The translations under genes were made by a program, and so were the position numbers. 64,000 nt of DNA, taken from assembly GCF_009789675.1 (NCBI RefSeq), contig NZ_CP046915.1:186001-250000 (forward strand). The letters are read 5' to 3'. The notes beneath the pieces are model-generated. The model ran no database searches. It worked only from the letters and a program-made list of their open reading frames with translations, and was not told where the DNA came from. Numbering within the stretch: the stretch's first letter is position 1; the number at the start of each line of letters is the position of its first letter. Shown in pieces: positions 1-8,652 of this stretch. Source of the DNA: Paraburkholderia acidisoli. GTDB lineage: Bacteria > Pseudomonadota > Gammaproteobacteria > Burkholderiales > Burkholderiaceae.

Positions 1-238
1 GATCGGCCACGTACGCGGCACGGCCCTCGCGAAAAATGCGCGCATGACGACGCGACACGTCGACGACGATCTCCGGGCGCGCGGAAGCGAACGGCGGCTG
101 CGAGCGCCCCACCGCGAACAGATCCTTCTCGATACGGATCTCACCCAGCTCGGGATGCGATAGCGGCCGAAGCACGATATCGAACGTGTTGTCGAGCGTG
201 GTCTGCCTCTCGGCAATCGAAGCGGCGTCAGGCACCAT
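1..238 (-). CDS. FHA-domain protein, N-terminal part (cut by window edge)
   Basis: Only the first 79 codons are in the window; the rest lies beyond position 1. Reading from an ATG at 238, the protein shows a forkhead-associated fold signature: a short beta strand, then VGRSQPPF, then VDVSRRHARIF about 15 residues later. The GR and the SRRHA segments are the phosphothreonine-binding loops of FHA domains. FHA proteins bind phosphothreonine peptides and occur in type VI secretion loci and in signalling proteins; which applies here cannot be told from this fragment. It is read in the same direction as the efflux gene upstream (228-bp gap), so it may be in a separate unit. No catalytic domain is visible yet. 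Confidence 0.75.
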   Translation of the reverse strand, partial: MVPDAASIAERQTTLDNTFDIVLRPLSHPELGEIRIEKDLFAVGRSQPPFASARPEIVVDVSRRHARIFREGRAAYVAD

Positions 239-466
239 GATTCCGCCAGCGATCAGCATGGGTCCACCAGGTCGCGTACGGCGCGTGCGCCTGGCGGATT
301 CGTGAATAACCGTGCGCCTCGTCAGCGGCGTGCGGAGTGTGAGAAAAGTGTAGGCGACGCTTCGCTGTAGTCAAACGAATGACGCGTTTTGCGACGCCAC
401 GTGTTGCGAATCGCACAACGTTTCGTGTGGCGCGCCGTGACGCCGTGCGCACCGGGCTTCGCGCGC

Positions 467-2011
467 TCACTTCACGGGAGCCGCATTCGCGGCGGCTGCC
501 GTGGCATCGGACGCCACATTGGCCACTTCCACCGCGGTCCAGCCGCCGCCAATCGCCTTGTAAAGCGTGACAGTGTCGCTCAGGATCTGTTCGTGATTGG
601 CCAACAGCGAAAGCTCCGCGGAAGCGAGTGATCGTTCGGACTCCAATACTTCAAGTTGCGACACGAGCCCCTCTTTGAGTTGCGCCTCGACCTGTGCCGC
701 CACGGTACGCAAACGTTCGTTCTGCTGCATCAACTCCATGCGCTGTTTCTTGTGCGCGTCCAGATTCACGAGCGCATTCTCGACTTCTTCGAACGCGGTG
801 AATACGGTCTGACGATACTGCTGTTCCGCGACCTTGCTCTGCGCCTCGGTGGTCTTGATGTGCGCATGCACACCCGGGTCGAACATCGGCAAGTCGATGC
901 TCGGCATGAAACTGAACGTGAACGCCTTGAACAGGTCGGAAAGCGAGTACGCCGCCGAGCCGCCGCGCCCCGTGAGGCTGATCGTGGGCAATTGCGCGAG
1001 CCGCGCGGACCCCACTTCGTCGTACGACTCCAGAATGCGGTATTGCGCGGCCACCACGTCGGGGCGGCGCGCGAGCAATTGCGCGGGCAGACCCATCGGC
1101 ACGTCAGGAAACTTCACGCGTTGCCGCAAATGGCCCGCGGGCATCCTGAACTCGCCGGCGGGCACGCCCACCAGCGTGGCAAGTGCGTTCTCGGCGGTAT
1201 CGCGCGAACGATGCAGTTCGAGCAGTTCATTGGCAATGCCGTTGATTTCCGCGCTCTGGCGCAGCACTTCGGTTTTCGGCGCGACGCCGTTTGCGGCCAT
1301 CTGCTGATAGATGGTGAGAATCTGCCGGTTCTTGTCGAGCGTTTGCTGCTCCTCGGCAATCTGGTCGTCGTACTGGAGAATCTGGAAATACGTGCTCGCC
1401 ACGTTGGCAACCAGTTCCAGATAGCCCGCGCGCCAGTCGGCCTCGCTCGCGTGAAACTCGGCTTTCTGCGCCTGCACGCTCTTTTCCACCTTGCCCCAGA
1501 TGTCGATGTCCCAGTTCACCTGGGTCGCGGCGTTATAGGTCTTGGTGAGCGTCTGGTGCGTGCTCTTCTCGTAGTCGATGCCTGCCCCCGCGTCCACCGT
1601 GGGCAGCGCGCCGGCCTGCACTTCGCCGATCTGCGCCCCGGCCACGCCAATGCGCGCCGCGAGGATCTGGATGTCGACGTTGGCCGCGATCGCCTGATCG
1701 ATGAGCCCGTTCAGGTAGGGATCGTCGAAGGCCTTCCACCAATGCGGATCGACCGTTTCCGCCGCCGACACCGCCCGATGCGCGTGCGCCCAGCTTTCCT
1801 TCGCGGGCATGTCCGGGCGACGGTACGCGGGCGTGCTGAGGTCGCCGCAACCGCACAGCAGCGCGCCGCACACGCTCATTGCACCGGCGGCGCGTGCCAG
1901 GCCGCGCAGCTTGCTGGCGCGTACGCGAGTGCAAGCGGAACCGGAGTCAAAAACGGGAGCGGGAGCGGAAACGAAAGCGGAAGGGGCAACAGGCAACAGC
2001 GGTGTGTTCAC
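467..2011 (-). CDS. NodT-family RND/MFS efflux outer-membrane lipoprotein
   Basis: Outer-membrane channel of a tripartite efflux pump (TolC-like, NodT/OprM family), 514 residues. A GTG start at 2011 is preceded by GGGAG at good spacing. The lipobox LLCGC puts the acylated cysteine at residue 55, so the leader is about 30 residues longer than usual and Ala/Pro-rich; no better internal start was found. After the cysteine come the YRRPDMP and WWKAFDDP segments typical of the family, two long coiled-coil repeats, and LPAQLLARRPDVVAAQ, the repeat-junction signature. No inner-membrane pump or membrane-fusion protein is in the window, so its partner is unknown. A double-glycine peptide gene lies 99 bp upstream in the same direction and may share its transcript. 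Confidence 0.92.
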   Translation of the reverse strand: MNTPLLPVAPSAFVSAPAPVFDSGSACTRVRASKLRGLARAAGAMSVCGALLCGCGDLSTPAYRRPDMPAKESWAHAHRAVSAAETVDPHWWKAFDDPYLNGLIDQAIAANVDIQILAARIGVAGAQIGEVQAGALPTVDAGAGIDYEKSTHQTLTKTYNAATQVNWDIDIWGKVEKSVQAQKAEFHASEADWRAGYLELVANVASTYFQILQYDDQIAEEQQTLDKNRQILTIYQQMAANGVAPKTEVLRQSAEINGIANELLELHRSRDTAENALATLVGVPAGEFRMPAGHLRQRVKFPDVPMGLPAQLLARRPDVVAAQYRILESYDEVGSARLAQLPTISLTGRGGSAAYSLSDLFKAFTFSFMPSIDLPMFDPGVHAHIKTTEAQSKVAEQQYRQTVFTAFEEVENALVNLDAHKKQRMELMQQNERLRTVAAQVEAQLKEGLVSQLEVLESERSLASAELSLLANHEQILSDTVTLYKAIGGGWTAVEVANVASDATAAAANAAPVK

Positions 2012-2110
2012 GATCGACTCCCAGAGCGGAACGCGACGACGAAACCAGACGTAGGGAAACCTGCGAAGACCATGCCGTGGAGGCGAGCGCCTCCACGGTT
2101 TGCCGCGCGA

Positions 2111-2383
2111 TCAGTAGTAGTTGATCGCGTTGTTGGCCGTCTGCTTCGGGTTGACCGTGGAGCAGATGCCCGTCACGAGCGCGACGTCGTTGCCCGTGTT
2201 GTTGACGATGTCGTTGGTCTGACCGATCACCTGTTCGGCGGTGAAGCTCGTGCTGGTCATGTTCACTTTCGGGGCAGGCACGAACACGGGCAAGAGGCCC
2301 AGGTTGCCGCCGTGCACGGCGCTCATTTCACGACGGTCGAGTTCTTGCGCGACGCTCAGGTCGGCGATCATCAGCTTGCTCAT
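2111..2383 (-). CDS. Small peptide precursor with double-glycine leader
   Basis: 90-residue product, ATG at 2383 with AGGAG seven bases upstream. The first 26 residues end in ELDRREMSAVHGG and match the double-glycine leader consensus: Gly-Gly at 25-26, hydrophobic residues at -4 (Val), -7 (Met) and -12 (Leu), and Glu at -8. Such leaders are cleaved by C39 peptidase-containing ABC exporters. The remaining 64 residues are rich in Asn, Thr and Val, contain one Cys (GICSTVN) and end in NAINYY; I recognise no bacteriocin family in them. The next gene downstream is the NodT-family outer-membrane channel, which could serve export. No C39 transporter or immunity gene is in view. The leader call is solid by pattern; bacteriocin, signal or other function is open. 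Confidence 0.72.
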   Translation of the reverse strand: MSKLMIADLSVAQELDRREMSAVHGGNLGLLPVFVPAPKVNMTSTSFTAEQVIGQTNDIVNNTGNDVALVTGICSTVNPKQTANNAINYY

Positions 2384-2696
2384 GACAGTTCTCCTAAAGG
2401 GCGAAACAGAGGTTGGGTTCGAGCTGCAATGTGTTGCGGGCTCGCTTACCTCTAGGCAGGAGATGTGCCAGAGACGGCATTCAGGAGAGCAAAAGCGTCG
2501 CGAGGCTTGCCGCGCAAGGGCGCGGCGGCGCGGTGAAATGCGTGACGCGCCGTGCCACGCGCGTGCGAGATCGCCGGGCTGATGGGCGCGTACCAACGCC
2601 CGTTGTGCATTCTGTTGGCGCGCCGCCGACACCCGCGCGGCACGCGTCAAGCGGGAGAGCGAAGGATTGGGAACATCGCGATCGACTTGCTACGGA
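2384..2696. other. Intergenic region upstream of the peptide gene
   Basis: 313 bp with no convincing gene. It should carry the minus-strand promoter of the peptide and perhaps the efflux gene; the only clear element is the Shine-Dalgarno AGGAG at about 2391-2395 (minus strand). Reading frames here encode Arg-rich shadow protein only. Confidence 0.6.
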
Positions 2697-3131
2697 TTAC
2701 TTAACGTAGATCGTGATCTTCTTCGAATAGACGGGCGGATTGTGCGGCACGTGATGCGCGTCGCCCATCAGCAGTTGCAACGTATGCTTTCCTGGCGGCA
2801 ACTGGATCAGGGTTTCCGTTTCGCCCGCGCCGAAATGCAGATGATTGCGATCGGACGGAATGGGTTGATCCATCGAAGGCAAGTCCGTATCCACGAGCAG
2901 GTGATGATGGCCAGTGTTCGGAAACTCCACGTTCGAAGGCGCCACGCCCATGTTGCGCAGCCCGAACCACACGCGAAACGGCTTGCCAGCGGGCATCGTC
3001 TGCCCTTCGTTCGGCCAGCCGATATACACGAACGCCTTGGGGTCGGCGGGCGTGGTGCCCGCGTGCGCCACGCCCGCGAGCGTTCCGGCGAGCAGCGCCA
3101 CGGTGGCCGCAACGACAACGATTCTTTTCAT
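2697..3131 (-). CDS. Exported DUF4399 protein (copy 1)
   Basis: 144 residues from ATG 3131, which has GGGAG eight bases upstream; a GTG nine bases earlier is too close to that site. An N-terminal Sec signal peptide ([19 protein letters not shown]...AHA) is followed by one DUF4399 domain: [64 protein letters not shown]. The clustered histidines ([18 protein letters not shown]) suggest metal binding, but that is inference. It is a clear paralogue of the gene at 3173-3598, 41 bp upstream in the same direction, so the two are likely co-transcribed. The family has no established biochemical role known to me. Confidence 0.88.
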   Translation of the reverse strand: MKRIVVVAATVALLAGTLAGVAHAGTTPADPKAFVYIGWPNEGQTMPAGKPFRVWFGLRNMGVAPSNVEFPNTGHHHLLVDTDLPSMDQPIPSDRNHLHFGAGETETLIQLPPGKHTLQLLMGDAHHVPHNPPVYSKKITIYVK

Positions 3132-3172
3132 GGCATGCACTCCCGCGATTGGCGCACGTGCGGCGCGTTGCG

Positions 3173-3598
3173 CTATTTCACCGTGATCGTGATCTTCTTC
3201 GAGTACACCGGCGGATCGTGTGGCACGTGGTTGTAGTCGCCCATCAGCAATTGCAGCGTGTGCTTGCCCGGCGGCAGCTCGATGCGCGCCTCGGTCTCGC
3301 CCGCGCCGAAGTGCAGATGATTGCGATCGGACGGAATGGGCTGATCGAACGGCGGCAGGTCCGTGTCGATGAGCACGTGATGGTGGCCCGTGTTCGGCCG
3401 GTTAATGCCCTTCGGGCAAACGCCCATATTGCGCAAGCCCATGCGCACCCACAATTTGCCCGTGGGAATCACCGCGCCGTCCGCGGGCCAGATGATGTAC
3501 ACCTCAGCGCCCGGCGGCGAAGGCGTGCGCGCGGCGGAAGCGAGGCGCGGCATCAGCATGGCCGCGGCCAGCGCGAGCAAGGTCTCTCTGCGTCGCAT
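3173..3598 (-). CDS. Exported DUF4399 protein (copy 2)
   Basis: 141 residues, ATG at 3598 preceded by AGGAG at seven bases. The N-terminus [22 protein letters not shown] is a signal peptide with a twin-arginine-like start, though it lacks a full Tat motif. The DUF4399 domain repeats the same landmarks as the neighbouring copy: [55 protein letters not shown]. It differs by a cysteine in the first segment and by NHVPHDPP in place of HHVPHNPP. Tandem duplication of an exported His-rich domain is plain; the function is unknown. It is divergent from the SUMF1 gene, with a 300-bp gap between them. Confidence 0.88.
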   Translation of the reverse strand: MRRRETLLALAAAMLMPRLASAARTPSPPGAEVYIIWPADGAVIPTGKLWVRMGLRNMGVCPKGINRPNTGHHHVLIDTDLPPFDQPIPSDRNHLHFGAGETEARIELPPGKHTLQLLMGDYNHVPHDPPVYSKKITITVK

Positions 3599-3898
3599 CT
3601 TGATGCTCCTTCTTCGACAGTCGGCACGCGGCTGGGGAGTTCGGTGCGTGTTCTACAGCTTAGGACGGATTCATTTCGATGGGGATTTATCGGCGCGGGC
3701 GGCGACATCCGTATCACCCCGCACTGCATCGTTCGGCACGCGTGCTATTTTGTAGTTGTGCGAACAACGCGTTCGAGAACACGCGTCGTCATCACCGTAT
3801 CTCAGGACTGGAATCTCAAGACCCGCATCTCACGACCGTTAGCAACGCAGCCCATGCCTGGCGTCACACGCCGCAGGTGCCTGCCGGGGGAGAACAAC

Positions 3899-5245
3899 AT
3901 GTGGCGGCTATTCGTGCCAGTGTGCCTGTCGATGGTAGTCGCAAGCGTGTCCGGCACGGTATCGACGCTGTGCGTGGCCGCGCCCGACGCGAACGCGCGC
4001 GCCGCTATCCGCCCGGCCGTCGCGCAGCTCGACCCGCGCGGTTTCGGTGCCATTCGCCGTGTCGGGCTAATGCCCAAGGACACGTCCGAAGAGTACGAGA
4101 TCACGTTCTGGAATTCGATCAAGGACAGCCAGTACGCAAGCGATTACGAGGCTTATTTGAAGGCCTATCCGAACGGCCGCTTCGCGCCGCTCGCGCAGGC
4201 GCGCCTCACGCGGTTGCGCGCGAGCACGGCGAAACCGGCCGCGTCGCCCACGGGGCATGAAGCAAGCGCGCCGCCTGTGTCCACTGGAGCACCCGCGCCG
4301 TCGCAATCCAATACCCTGCCGCAACCAGCGAAACCCGCTCAGTCCGCTCCCTCCGCGCCGCAAGCGAAAGCGGCCCCTCCCGCGACCGCGCCCGCGAAAC
4401 CGGCCGCTGCCGCTCCTGCGCCGGTCAACGGCAATCCCGGCGCGAACACCAACGCAGGCACCAGCGCGAAAGCGGCGGCCGCCGCCGCGACCACGGCTGC
4501 CGCAGCCACCGCCGCGCTGCCCGCCGGAGCGCACGATATCCACGATTGCCCCGCGTGTCCGATCATGATCGCGGTTACGCCAGGCGCCTTCACGATGGGC
4601 ATGGAGAAGGACGATCCCTCCGAACGGCCCGCGCATCGCGTGACGCTCAGCCATCCCTACGCGCTCTCGAAGTACGCCGTCACGGTCGCGCAGTGGAACG
4701 CCTGCGCCGACGCGGGCGCGTGCCCGCATCTCTCCGCCGACGAGAACAGCGCGAAGAACGCGCCCGCGCGCGACCTCAGTTGGGACGACGCCCAGCAATA
4801 CGTGAAATGGCTCGCGAAGATCACCGGCAAGCCCTACCGCCTGCCGACCGAAGCCGAATGGGAATACGCCGCGCGCGCCGGCACGGACACGCGCTACTGG
4901 TGGGGCAACGACATGCGCAAGGGCACGGCCAACTGCAAGGACTGCGGGCCGCCTTGGCGCGCCGAGGCACCCGCCGACGTCGGCGCGTTTCCCGCCAACG
5001 CGTTCGGCTTCTACGACATGGCGGGCGGCGTCTGGGAATGGGTCAGCGACTGCTGGCACAACTCGTACAAGAACGCCCCCGACGACGGCAGTTCGTGGGA
5101 CGAGCCCAATTGCCCGACGCGCGTGCTGCGCGGCGGCTCGTGGCGCGACGGCGCCGACTACATGCTGAGCGCCACGCGCTTCAAATACGACAGCAGCGTG
5201 CGCTACAACGCCAACGGTTTTCGCGTGGCGCGCGACATGAAATAG
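3899..5245 (+). CDS. Exported SUMF1 (formylglycine-generating-enzyme-like) protein
   Basis: 448 residues from ATG 3899, with GGGGGAG just upstream; the open frame extends further 5' but the signal peptide ([17 protein letters not shown]) fixes this start. Residues about 60-105 hold an [22 protein letters not shown] module seen beside peptidase and SUMF1 domains in related bacteria. A Pro/Ala/Lys-rich linker of roughly 110 residues follows, then a C-terminal SUMF1 domain: [52 protein letters not shown] and a terminal NGFRVARDM. Most bacterial SUMF1 proteins are not sulfatase activators, and no sulfatase is in the window, so substrate and reaction are open. It precedes the Mo-hydroxylase by 60 bp. 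Confidence 0.87.
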   Translation: MWRLFVPVCLSMVVASVSGTVSTLCVAAPDANARAAIRPAVAQLDPRGFGAIRRVGLMPKDTSEEYEITFWNSIKDSQYASDYEAYLKAYPNGRFAPLAQARLTRLRASTAKPAASPTGHEASAPPVSTGAPAPSQSNTLPQPAKPAQSAPSAPQAKAAPPATAPAKPAAAAPAPVNGNPGANTNAGTSAKAAAAAATTAAAATAALPAGAHDIHDCPACPIMIAVTPGAFTMGMEKDDPSERPAHRVTLSHPYALSKYAVTVAQWNACADAGACPHLSADENSAKNAPARDLSWDDAQQYVKWLAKITGKPYRLPTEAEWEYAARAGTDTRYWWGNDMRKGTANCKDCGPPWRAEAPADVGAFPANAFGFYDMAGGVWEWVSDCWHNSYKNAPDDGSSWDEPNCPTRVLRGGSWRDGADYMLSATRFKYDSSVRYNANGFRVARDMK

Positions 5246-5305
5246 CAGGAGCCCGCACGCCGCTTCGGGCGTGAGCCGTTCCTTCCAAACCAGGGGAGGC
5301 GCAGC

Positions 5306-8086
5306 ATGGCAGTGGACCTTCCGCTTACCCGCCGGAGCTTTCTCAAGGCCATGGGGAGCGGCGCCTTCACGGTGTCGGTGGGTTCGATCGGCGCGCTGAC
5401 CGGCGCCTGCTCGCCGCAGCGCGCCGAGGTACGTCCACCCGCGCCGGTCGCGCCAACGGCCCACGCCGCCCCGCAATCCACGCGCGCCGCGCCCGAGTGG
5501 GCGCCCGAACCCGGCAAGGCGCGCTGGCGCGTGGAAGGCCTGCCCAAGGTCACGGGCGCGAAAATTTATGCACGCGACTTCAAGGCGCGCGACTTCCCGG
5601 ACTGGCCGCAGGAAGAAAACTGGCTTTATGCGCTGCGCTGCAATCGCGTCGACAAAACCGTGGAAGGCTTCGACCTGAGCGTGCTGCCGCGCGCACTGCG
5701 GCCTATCGAGATCGTGTCCAACCAGACGCTCAACGCGCAGCGCATCGCGCTCTCGGCGCACCCCAACCCGGTCGCTAATAAGGATATCTATCTTTTCGCG
5801 CAGGAAGGCTTCGCGGCCAATTGCTATGGGCAGCCTATCGCCCTCCTGATCTTCGCCGACTTCGACACCTACCGCCGCGCGAAGAAACTGCTCGACTTCA
5901 ACGACTCGGTCGTGCGCTACGGCGCGACGGTACCGCGCAGCGCCCCGGTGCCGTTCTCGTCGCCGAAACTGTACGTGCGCGACGACGACACGTCGTTCTC
6001 AAACCTGAACATGGATGCGGACAGCAACGGCAATCCCACGCAAGCCTTCCTGACCCTGAACAAGAATACGGCCGGCCACATTCGCGATCTCGCCAGGGAA
6101 AAGGTCGCGAACGGTAGCTGGTTGCGCTTCGACGGCGCGTTCCAGACGCCCGCCATCGACCCCATGTTCATGGAGCCGGAAGCGGGACTCGCCTGCTACG
6201 AACGCGGCACGCAAACCCTGCAACTCGTGCTCGGCACGCAATCCCCGCGCGACGACGGCACGACCGCCGGCAATCTCTTCACCAAGAGCAATATCGATGT
6301 CGGGCGTGTCCACGTGATCGGCTGTTATCCGGGCGGCGGTTTCGGCGGGCGCGACAAGTCGTATTTCCCGATGTATCTCGCGCTCGCCGCGCCGTTCGCG
6401 CACGGCACGTTGCGCTGGCAGCAATCGCGCTATGAGCAGTTCCAGGTGGGACTGAAACGCTCCGAAACCGAATTCACCGAATCGCTCTGGGTCGACAGCA
6501 AGGGCAAACTGCAGGCGCTCGACAGCACGTTCACGCTCAATGGCGGCGGCAAGCTCAATCTCACCAGCGCGACGGGCGACCTCGCCGCCATGAGCGCGAT
6601 GAGCTGCTACGACATTCCGCGCGCGATTGCGCAAAGCTCGGTCATGTATACGCCGGAGGTGTTCGGCGGCTCGCAGCGCGGCTTTGGCGGCCCGCAGGCG
6701 TTTCTCGCCATCGAAACCCTGCTGGACGAAGCCGCGCAAGCGCTGCACCAGAGTCCGTTCGCGGTGCGGCGCCGCAATCTGCTCGCGAAGGACCGCGGCA
6801 AGACCCTCACGGGCGCGCCCATTCTGTTCGACCTGCAACTTGAGGCGCTGCTGGACCGGCTCGAATCGCACGCGCTGTGGCGCGAGCGTGACAGCACGCG
6901 GGCGCAGCGGCGCGCGCGCGGCCTGCGCTATGGCGTGGGCCTCGCCATGTCGAATCAGGCATACGGCACCGGCAAGGACGCCGTGTTCGCGATGCTGCAG
7001 ATCAAGCCGAACGGCACCCTGCACGTGATCACGCACTACACCGACATGGGCAACGGCGCGGCCACCACGTTGTGCCTCGCGCCATCGACATGGCTCGGGC
7101 AGAACGCACAGGACATCTCTATCAGCGAAGTGGAAGTCTTCGCCGCGATCAAGGACTTCAAGTACAACGTGCTGGGCAAATGGCCCGACGATTACCGCAG
7201 CTACGCAATTTCCGGCCCCTTCAGCTCGTCGAGCGCCTGCCTCGGCGCGTTTCATCACTATCAGGCCGTCGATCGCGCGGCCATGACGCTGCTGTTGCAA
7301 AGCGTGCTGCCCGCCGCGCGCGAGTTGTGGCACGGCTCGCGGGTCGAGTGGCAGAACGTCAAATGGGTCGACGGCAAACTCACGGCACCGGGCCGTCCGG
7401 CGCTCGCCTGGGCCGCCTTGCTGGACAAGATGGATCGCATGCAGGCGCCCCGCGTGGCAGCCGTGCACGTCACGTACGCGGGCGCGTTCTGGCATAGCCA
7501 ATACCGCTTCAAGCTGAGCAATGTCGACATGGACTGCGACTACATCGCGCTCGGCCCCGACACCAAAACCCTCACGGGTCTTGCGCATGGACCACTGGTG
7601 CCGCCGCACGACGCGGTGGGTTACGGTCGCACGAATTACGCCCCCTCCGCCGCGCTGGTGGCGGTCTCAGTCGACCCCGCGAATGGCCGCGTCAAGGTCG
7701 AGCGCGTGGTGACGACGCTCAGCGCGGGGCGGCTGATCTGCCCGGAAATCGTCGAAGGCCAGTCGCAGGGCGCGGTGGCCATGGCGATCGGCAACGTGTT
7801 GAGCGAGACTTGCCCGCTCGGCGACGACGGGCCGGGCAACGGCCGCTGGAATCTCGACCAGTATCTCGTCACACGCATGACCGAAGCGCCCGCGCAGGAG
7901 CTGATCGCGCTGCCGCCGCCCGCCGATCGCAACCGTCATAGCGCACGCGGCATCGGCGAGGCGGTGATGTGCCCCATCGCGCCCGCGCTGCTCAATGCGC
8001 TCGCCATGGCCACGGGCCATCGCTTCCGGCAAACGCCCGTCACGCCCGAGGTGATTCGCGCGGCGCTCACCGGAGCCCAGGCATGA
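5306..8086 (+). CDS. Tat-exported molybdenum hydroxylase large subunit (aldehyde/isoquinoline oxidoreductase type)
   Basis: 926 residues. The N-terminus LTRRSFLKAMGSG is a twin-arginine signal and a possible lipobox (LTGAC) follows, so the enzyme should be folded in the cytoplasm and act in the periplasm. It belongs to the xanthine dehydrogenase family molybdopterin-binding subunits; IYARDF near residue 90, GCYPGGGFGGRDKSYFPM near 340, and GIGEAV near the C-terminus place the expected catalytic Glu at residue 885. Large subunit, separate [2Fe-2S] subunit and cytochrome c follow in order, the arrangement of periplasmic Mo-dependent aldehyde dehydrogenases and isoquinoline 1-oxidoreductase. The substrate (aldehyde or N-heterocycle) cannot be read from sequence alone. 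Its stop overlaps the next start (ATGA). Confidence 0.9.
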   Translation: MAVDLPLTRRSFLKAMGSGAFTVSVGSIGALTGACSPQRAEVRPPAPVAPTAHAAPQSTRAAPEWAPEPGKARWRVEGLPKVTGAKIYARDFKARDFPDWPQEENWLYALRCNRVDKTVEGFDLSVLPRALRPIEIVSNQTLNAQRIALSAHPNPVANKDIYLFAQEGFAANCYGQPIALLIFADFDTYRRAKKLLDFNDSVVRYGATVPRSAPVPFSSPKLYVRDDDTSFSNLNMDADSNGNPTQAFLTLNKNTAGHIRDLAREKVANGSWLRFDGAFQTPAIDPMFMEPEAGLACYERGTQTLQLVLGTQSPRDDGTTAGNLFTKSNIDVGRVHVIGCYPGGGFGGRDKSYFPMYLALAAPFAHGTLRWQQSRYEQFQVGLKRSETEFTESLWVDSKGKLQALDSTFTLNGGGKLNLTSATGDLAAMSAMSCYDIPRAIAQSSVMYTPEVFGGSQRGFGGPQAFLAIETLLDEAAQALHQSPFAVRRRNLLAKDRGKTLTGAPILFDLQLEALLDRLESHALWRERDSTRAQRRARGLRYGVGLAMSNQAYGTGKDAVFAMLQIKPNGTLHVITHYTDMGNGAATTLCLAPSTWLGQNAQDISISEVEVFAAIKDFKYNVLGKWPDDYRSYAISGPFSSSSACLGAFHHYQAVDRAAMTLLLQSVLPAARELWHGSRVEWQNVKWVDGKLTAPGRPALAWAALLDKMDRMQAPRVAAVHVTYAGAFWHSQYRFKLSNVDMDCDYIALGPDTKTLTGLAHGPLVPPHDAVGYGRTNYAPSAALVAVSVDPANGRVKVERVVTTLSAGRLICPEIVEGQSQGAVAMAIGNVLSETCPLGDDGPGNGRWNLDQYLVTRMTEAPAQELIALPPPADRNRHSARGIGEAVMCPIAPALLNALAMATGHRFRQTPVTPEVIRAALTGAQA

Positions 8087-8652
8087 CGCAACCCCGTGCG
8101 CAAAGCCGGTCGCAAACCCCTGCGCAAACTGCGGCGCCCACCGACCTCACGGTGCACGTGAATGGCCGCGCCGTGAGCGTCCCCGCCGCCGACGCCGACA
8201 TGAGCCTCGCCGAATTCCTGCACGAGCGCCTCGACCTCACGGGCACCAAGGTGTGCTGCGGCATCGGCGTGTGCCGTGCCTGCACGGTGGGCCTGCGCAA
8301 CCGCAGCAATGCGTTGATGGAGAAAACGCTCGCCTGCGTGACGCCCATGAGCGCGGTGGCGAACCAGTACGTCTACACCGTGGAAAGTCTCGCGAACGGC
8401 GCGCGGCTCTCCCCGCTGCAACAGGCCTTTCTCGAAGGGTTCGCGTTTCAGTGCGGCTATTGCACACCCGGCTTCCTGATGGCCGCCACCGCCCTGCTCG
8501 ATCACCTGAAGGGGTATCGCTTGAGCGCCGAGCAACTCGACGCGGCCATCGACACCTGGGTAGGCGGCAACCTGTGCCGTTGCACCGGCTACGTGAAATA
8601 TCGCGCCGCGATCAAACAGGCCGTGCACCGGCAATGGCAAGACGGAGCATGA
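8083..8652 (+). CDS. (2Fe-2S)-binding subunit of the Mo hydroxylase
   Basis: 189 residues, ATG 8083 overlapping the previous stop. An N-terminal plant-type ferredoxin cluster (CCGIGVCRAC, then LACVTP) is followed by the second [2Fe-2S] domain with CGYCTPG and CRCTGY motifs, as in all small subunits of xanthine-dehydrogenase-type enzymes. A Gln/Thr/Ala-rich extension of about 20 residues precedes the first domain. It passes electrons from the Mo centre; with a cytochrome c gene overlapping downstream, that cytochrome is the likely acceptor. The subunit has no signal peptide of its own, so it is probably carried out of the cell in complex with the Tat-borne large subunit (inference from the family). 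Confidence 0.92.
   Translation: MTQPRAQSRSQTPAQTAAPTDLTVHVNGRAVSVPAADADMSLAEFLHERLDLTGTKVCCGIGVCRACTVGLRNRSNALMEKTLACVTPMSAVANQYVYTVESLANGARLSPLQQAFLEGFAFQCGYCTPGFLMAATALLDHLKGYRLSAEQLDAAIDTWVGGNLCRCTGYVKYRAAIKQAVHRQWQDGA

Noticed and set aside
656..2455. Long open frame opposite the efflux gene (599 codons)
   Set aside because: Arg/His-rich shadow of a well-recognised gene, no ribosome site or domain; typical of high-GC DNA.
4067..7609. Antisense frames opposite the SUMF1 and Mo-hydroxylase genes
   Set aside because: Same shadow pattern; sense proteins have clear motifs.
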